Of a DNA stretch of 64,000 nt, positions 62,301 through 64,000 are shown piece by piece. The notes under the pieces are model-generated. The model saw only the letters and a program-made list of their open reading frames with translations, did not search any database and was not told the DNA's origin. This stretch comes from Basidiobolus meristosporus CBS 931.73 (Eukaryota; Basidiobolomycota; Basidiobolomycetes; Basidiobolales; Basidiobolaceae): positions 57,435-121,434 of the forward strand of contig MCFE01000229.1 of NCBI GenBank assembly GCA_002104905.1, written 5' to 3'. The position numbers and the translations under genes are program-made. How positions within the stretch are numbered: the stretch's first letter is position 1; every line of letters starts with the position of its first letter.

Positions 62301-63138
62301 TTACTGAGCCACAATGTATGTTGATTGGGTTGGTAATGCCAATTCTTGGGGCTGAGAGATCCTTAGCTGCAAGAATGATTTTTCCTGGTCGTTTTTCTAT
62401 CTCCAAATTGAGTTCTCTGACTACATTGGGTGATACAATAGAGTTGGATGATCCAGTATCCAGTAGTGCTACGTATGATTGGCCATTGAGGGTGAGTGGC
62501 ACTTCTATGGCTTTGAGCTGTGTGATTGGTTGCTTCTTTTCTTGGACAGTTGCAATTTTAGCCGGAAACTCAAAGAGGTTGTGATAATCTTGAACTGTAA
62601 GTTCTTCATATGCTTCTTCATACCCCATTGTATCATTAGCTGAATGATCAACAAGGATCTGGGTAATTTTGGCTGACGGTGTGGAGTTCTTCTCAGGACA
62701 GGCAGGTGATCTATGTCCCCTATTTCCACATTTAAAGCACTTGTCATCAGCATATGGATTATCAGTTTTGGTGTTTTGCTGCTTTTCTGCGGTGTTTCCT
62801 GACTTGTTTGACTGCTTGGTGATGCCTTTGCATTCACTGGTAGAATGATAGCATTTTCCATGAAGCTCACAGTGCTTAGTAGCGGTTGACTGCTTCTTGG
62901 TCACATGACTGGTCTCTTTTCCGGCTGTTGTGGGGTATTGGGTTGAGCTGCCTGAAGTCTGGCTAACAGCTGCAGTCAAGGTGATTGCCAGTGTACATAT
63001 CTCTGAGATCTGGTCATAGGTACGTGCAGGGTTGCATGCTTTGACAATAGCAATATTGCTCTGTAGCTGGTGTGAAAAGTTTGAAAGAAAATGAGCAGTA
63101 AGCGATGGATTATCATCACTAACTCCAGCTAATCTCAT
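59338..63138 (-). CDS. Chromovirus (Ty3/gypsy) polyprotein with C-terminal chromodomain, 5'-truncated
   Basis: An intact frame of 1266 codons. Order: end of Gag with a degenerate CHHC motif (near residue 90) and a CCHC knuckle (134-147, CFKCGNRGHRSPAC), aspartic protease (ALLDTGSSNSIVS, about 220-240), RT (FVDDVIIFS, about 550), RNase H (VATDASNVGLGAVLY), integrase zinc region (GHFGADTL ... CRECQLY), DDE core (AIDLAGPF, QSDNGTEFV, LAERHVQ) and a chromodomain at about 1205-1255 (EVEAIVDHDG, YLVKWKGYDAKHNTWEP). Chromodomains of Tf1/sushi-type elements steer integration to modified histones. The start shown (63138) is internal: compared with copy 1, about 230 codons of Gag and the 5' LTR are missing, so it cannot transpose alone. 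The stop codon abuts the 3' LTR. Confidence 0.93.
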   Translation of the reverse strand: MRLAGVSDDNPSLTAHFLSNFSHQLQSNIAIVKACNPARTYDQISEICTLAITLTAAVSQTSGSSTQYPTTAGKETSHVTKKQSTATKHCELHGKCYHSTSECKGITKQSNKSGNTAEKQQNTKTDNPYADDKCFKCGNRGHRSPACPEKNSTPSAKITQILVDHSANDTMGYEEAYEELTVQDYHNLFEFPAKIATVQEKKQPITQLKAIEVPLTLNGQSYVALLDTGSSNSIVSPNVVRELNLEIEKRPGKIILAAKDLSAPRIGITNPINIHCGSVTIIHQMEVIDIPDGPQVVIGLDTFTKLGFHIGGLPVSYPGITKSQPLIMDQIPEIISSQPEEEELTPTFQEYSQSVKLDIQPAIERNQAIPRNSFCTIPESIVTLETPPGESTWRRQYPIPHSCQHLVDEIVQKWADNGIITQAPVNTTFNSPLTLAPKKDADGNLTLKRPCLDPRPLNKLLQDDKFPIPRIQDIFSALSGAKVFSKLDLKDAYHRFQIHPNHQHKTAFTWNNMQWMFQGAPFGLKTLTSKFQRVMTIILKNAPYALVFVDDVIIFSTNRDDHATHVTDVINRLTTAGLILNAEKCSFARLKINLLGFIVTPAGHQLDPFKLVNIPEWPKPTSAKQLQHYLGVFNYFREHIPLMSSLSAPLDALRHSPDLTSAWNKTHDQAFESLCQLLPQAPTLSYPDFTKPFIVATDASNVGLGAVLYQDEDQNPPHWISFQARSLQPAERNYSATKKELLAIVFALKKFHQYLWGNPFTLYTDHRALVYIHTQKTLTPMLTNWLDTLLDYEYTVIHCPGILNILPDHLSRLFPTSPWEGHVITDVISKLSTTSKIIPQLDSATWKIPPEEQRKTLIQRSHLLGHFGADTLMKKLHSDGYHWPNIKVDCLEFVKLCRECQLYNISRHGFHPLSPIHASLPMDHIAIDLAGPFTTSNDGNHYLFVIVDVCTRFVFLKAIPDKYAATIAQELFKLFCLFGFPKVIQSDNGTEFVNHVIKALCQNSAIDHRLITPYHPKANGLAERHVQTSVNIIRKSIKGIKKNWDKYVPTVQYAINTKIATLHGSTPFSLMFGRRYNHFGDYQNTELASLNTDKLKNRLEYLTNIVYPAISARSKASQQKMTSTYASRHRNSSFPDGSYVMTLDPIRQSKLDPKYEGPFKVVRRTTGGSYVLQDNTGALLPKNFPPSSLKLISQDPVTLESYEVEAIVDHDGEEPNCLYLVKWKGYDAKHNTWEPYTNFDDVAIINQYWSRRGTQKVSKNSSSGRK

Positions 63139-63190
63139 TTGTCTTTGGGTTTGGGTTAGGGTGTAGGTGTTATAGTAAGGGCTAGGAAAA
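63139..63190 (+). repeat. Telomere-like tract at the broken end of chromovirus copy 2
   Basis: Homology to copy 1 ends around 63148. It is followed by TTTGGGTTTGGGTTAGGG, then degenerate GTGTAGG and GGGCTAGG. Such impure TTAGGG-type sequence at the broken edge of an element suggests an old healed chromosome break. Confidence 0.65.
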
Positions 63191-63199
63191 GGTTAGAAG

Positions 63200-63270
63200 A
63201 GCAGGGGGTCTGGGGGACGCAGTCCCCTAGAGAATAAAAAAGCAGGGGGTTTGGGGGATGCAATCCCCCA
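63200..63270 (+). repeat. Two direct copies of a hairpin-forming unit
   Basis: AGCAGGGGGT-C/T-TGGGGGA unit at 63200-63227 and 63241-63268. Each contains a perfect hairpin with loop GCA: GGGGAC/GTCCCC (63213-63227) and GGGGAT/ATCCCC (63254-63268). The two stems differ by a paired change (C-G to T-A), so base pairing is preserved. Confidence 0.75.
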
Positions 63271-63504
63271 TACTGCTCTTATACTCTTTAAATTCCTGTT
63301 GGATTACTTTTCTCTCATTCTTGGTTCTGGTCCCTTAGGGTTAGAATTCCTCCTCCTAACCCTTATCACCCTAACCATAAATATTTTTACCCTACAATTG
63401 GCACATTGTCTGCTCATATGGTGGGCATGTCTGGGCCAATATTTGTCTCCCTATACTGTCCATACGCTCTGTATAAGTCTTGATGACTATTTAATTAATA
63501 AATT
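63271..63504. other. Subtelomeric spacer with scattered telomere-like motifs
   Basis: No gene. Contains isolated CTTAGGGTTAG, CCTAACCC and CACCCTAACC motifs on both strands, i.e. degenerate telomere sequence mixed into T-rich DNA. A 104-codon frame across 63251-63565 is not credible: it crosses several repeats. Confidence 0.5.
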
Positions 63505-63522
63505 GTTAGGGTTAGGGCTAGG
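63505..63522 (+). repeat. Short interstitial telomere repeat
   Basis: TTAGGG TTAGGG CTAGGG directly precedes the LINE 3' end. It shows that the LINE piece that follows was added to a telomere end. Confidence 0.85.
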
Positions 63523-63765
63523 GGGAGGAAAGTCACCAAGTGGTGAAATCTTTATTTACTTATGACAAGTATCTAAAGAAGCCAAGTTAATCTGAAGTTA
63601 TTCCTAGAAAGCTAGGTCTGAGAGTTGAGAAGCTGAGTGGTACTATATTTCCTAGTTAGCTAGGTCTGAGAGAGGTTTCCTGGAAAGCCAGGCCTGAGAA
63701 GTGAGAATCTGAATATATCTGAGCTAAGTTATACTGGTTTGCGGTAGCTGAATTGTGGCCGGAAT
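63523..63765 (-). mobile_element. Truncated LINE-family copy 7, embedded in the telomere
   Basis: About 243 bp between telomere repeats on both sides. The plus strand begins GGAGGAAAGTCACC and matches copy 2 (51323-51575) to its end GAATTGTGGCC. Its left 45 bp are shared with the coding LINE; the rest is a related but distinct sequence, so it is either a different LINE subfamily or a short non-autonomous (SINE-like) unit using the LINE's 3' end. It holds three tandem hairpins at 63603-63616, 63651-63664 and 63679-63692. Confidence 0.82.
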
Positions 63766-64000
63766 GGGTTAGGGTTAGGGTTAGGGTTAGGGTTAGGGTT
63801 AGGGTTAGGGTTAGGGTTAGGGTTAGGGTTAGGGTTAGGGTTAGGGTTAGGGTTAGGGTTAGGGTTAGGGTTAGGGTTAGGGTTAGGGTTAGGGTTAGGT
63901 TAGGGTTAGGGTTAGGGTTAGGGTTAGGGTTAGGGTTAGGGTTAGGGTTAGGGTTAGGGTTAGGGTTAGGGTTAGGGTTAGGGTTAGGGTTAGGGTTAGG
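63766..64000 (+). repeat. Terminal telomere array (TTAGGG)n
   Basis: About 39 tandem TTAGGG units run to the end of the window, with one short TTAGG unit near 63895. The G-rich strand points outward, as at a right chromosome end. This is the vertebrate and filamentous-fungus type of telomere repeat. Confidence 0.98.

Noticed and set aside
63200-63270. CRISPR-like array
   Set aside because: Only two units, hairpin-forming and adjacent, in a eukaryotic subtelomere; no array of spacers.
63251-63565. 104-codon frame crossing into the telomere-embedded unit
   Set aside because: It spans a hairpin repeat, interstitial telomere repeats and a retroelement end; no protein family recognised.

Overview
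The window is the right-hand end of a fungal chromosome. It runs into a terminal TTAGGG array (63766-64000). The host genes have short GT-AG introns of about 50-140 nt, and one encodes a Medusa-type (MedA/Ust1/Ren1/Acr1) developmental regulator, a family I know only from fungi. A filamentous ascomycete is my best guess; the species cannot be told from sequence alone.

Layout. (1) 1-12.5 kb is a nest of LTR retrotransposons: a nearly intact Ty1/copia element with 348-bp LTRs (6060-10741) sits inside an older, decayed, opposite-strand copy of its own family. Around it are solo copia LTRs with perfect 5-bp target duplications, a solo chromovirus LTR, and two inverted copies of a third LTR-like family. 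(2) 12.5-28 kb is single-copy, gene-poor DNA holding one recognisable gene, a single-exon 7TM-RGS protein (17191-18564, minus). (3) 28-35 kb holds four related AN1 zinc-finger genes. One is a full ubiquitin fused to AN1; the other three encode only the AN1 tail that would remain after cleavage of the ubiquitin. (4) 36-48.4 kb is the normal gene block: a three-KH-domain RNA-binding protein, a ten-exon medA homologue, a type I single-pass membrane protein, and an eleven-exon secreted YtcJ-type amidohydrolase. I reconstructed the exon structures by hand; all reading frames close. (5) 48.4-51.2 kb has no recognised gene. (6) 51.2-64 kb is subtelomere: repeated 3' ends of one non-LTR retrotransposon (LINE), a larger LINE copy with endonuclease and reverse transcriptase, two truncated chromovirus (gypsy) copies, a broken copia element, and finally the telomere.

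The most interesting system is the LINE. Seven copies of its 3' end occur at 51254, 51323, 51783, 52094, 52225, 55323 and 63518. All lie in the same orientation, 3' end toward the centromere; most start at a TTAGGG-like junction, and the outermost copy lies between telomere repeats. On its sense strand the element ends in CCCCTAA or similar, without poly(A), so its RNA could pair with the telomeric G-strand overhang and be reverse transcribed directly onto the chromosome end. Head-to-tail stacking and attachment to a broken copia element fit this. The same LINE has a UGA codon in the CUA readthrough context between its first ORF and an endonuclease-RT ORF that has no AUG before the endonuclease domain. 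It also carries 3' hairpins with paired compensatory changes between copies. The ubiquitin-AN1 cluster is the second unusual locus.
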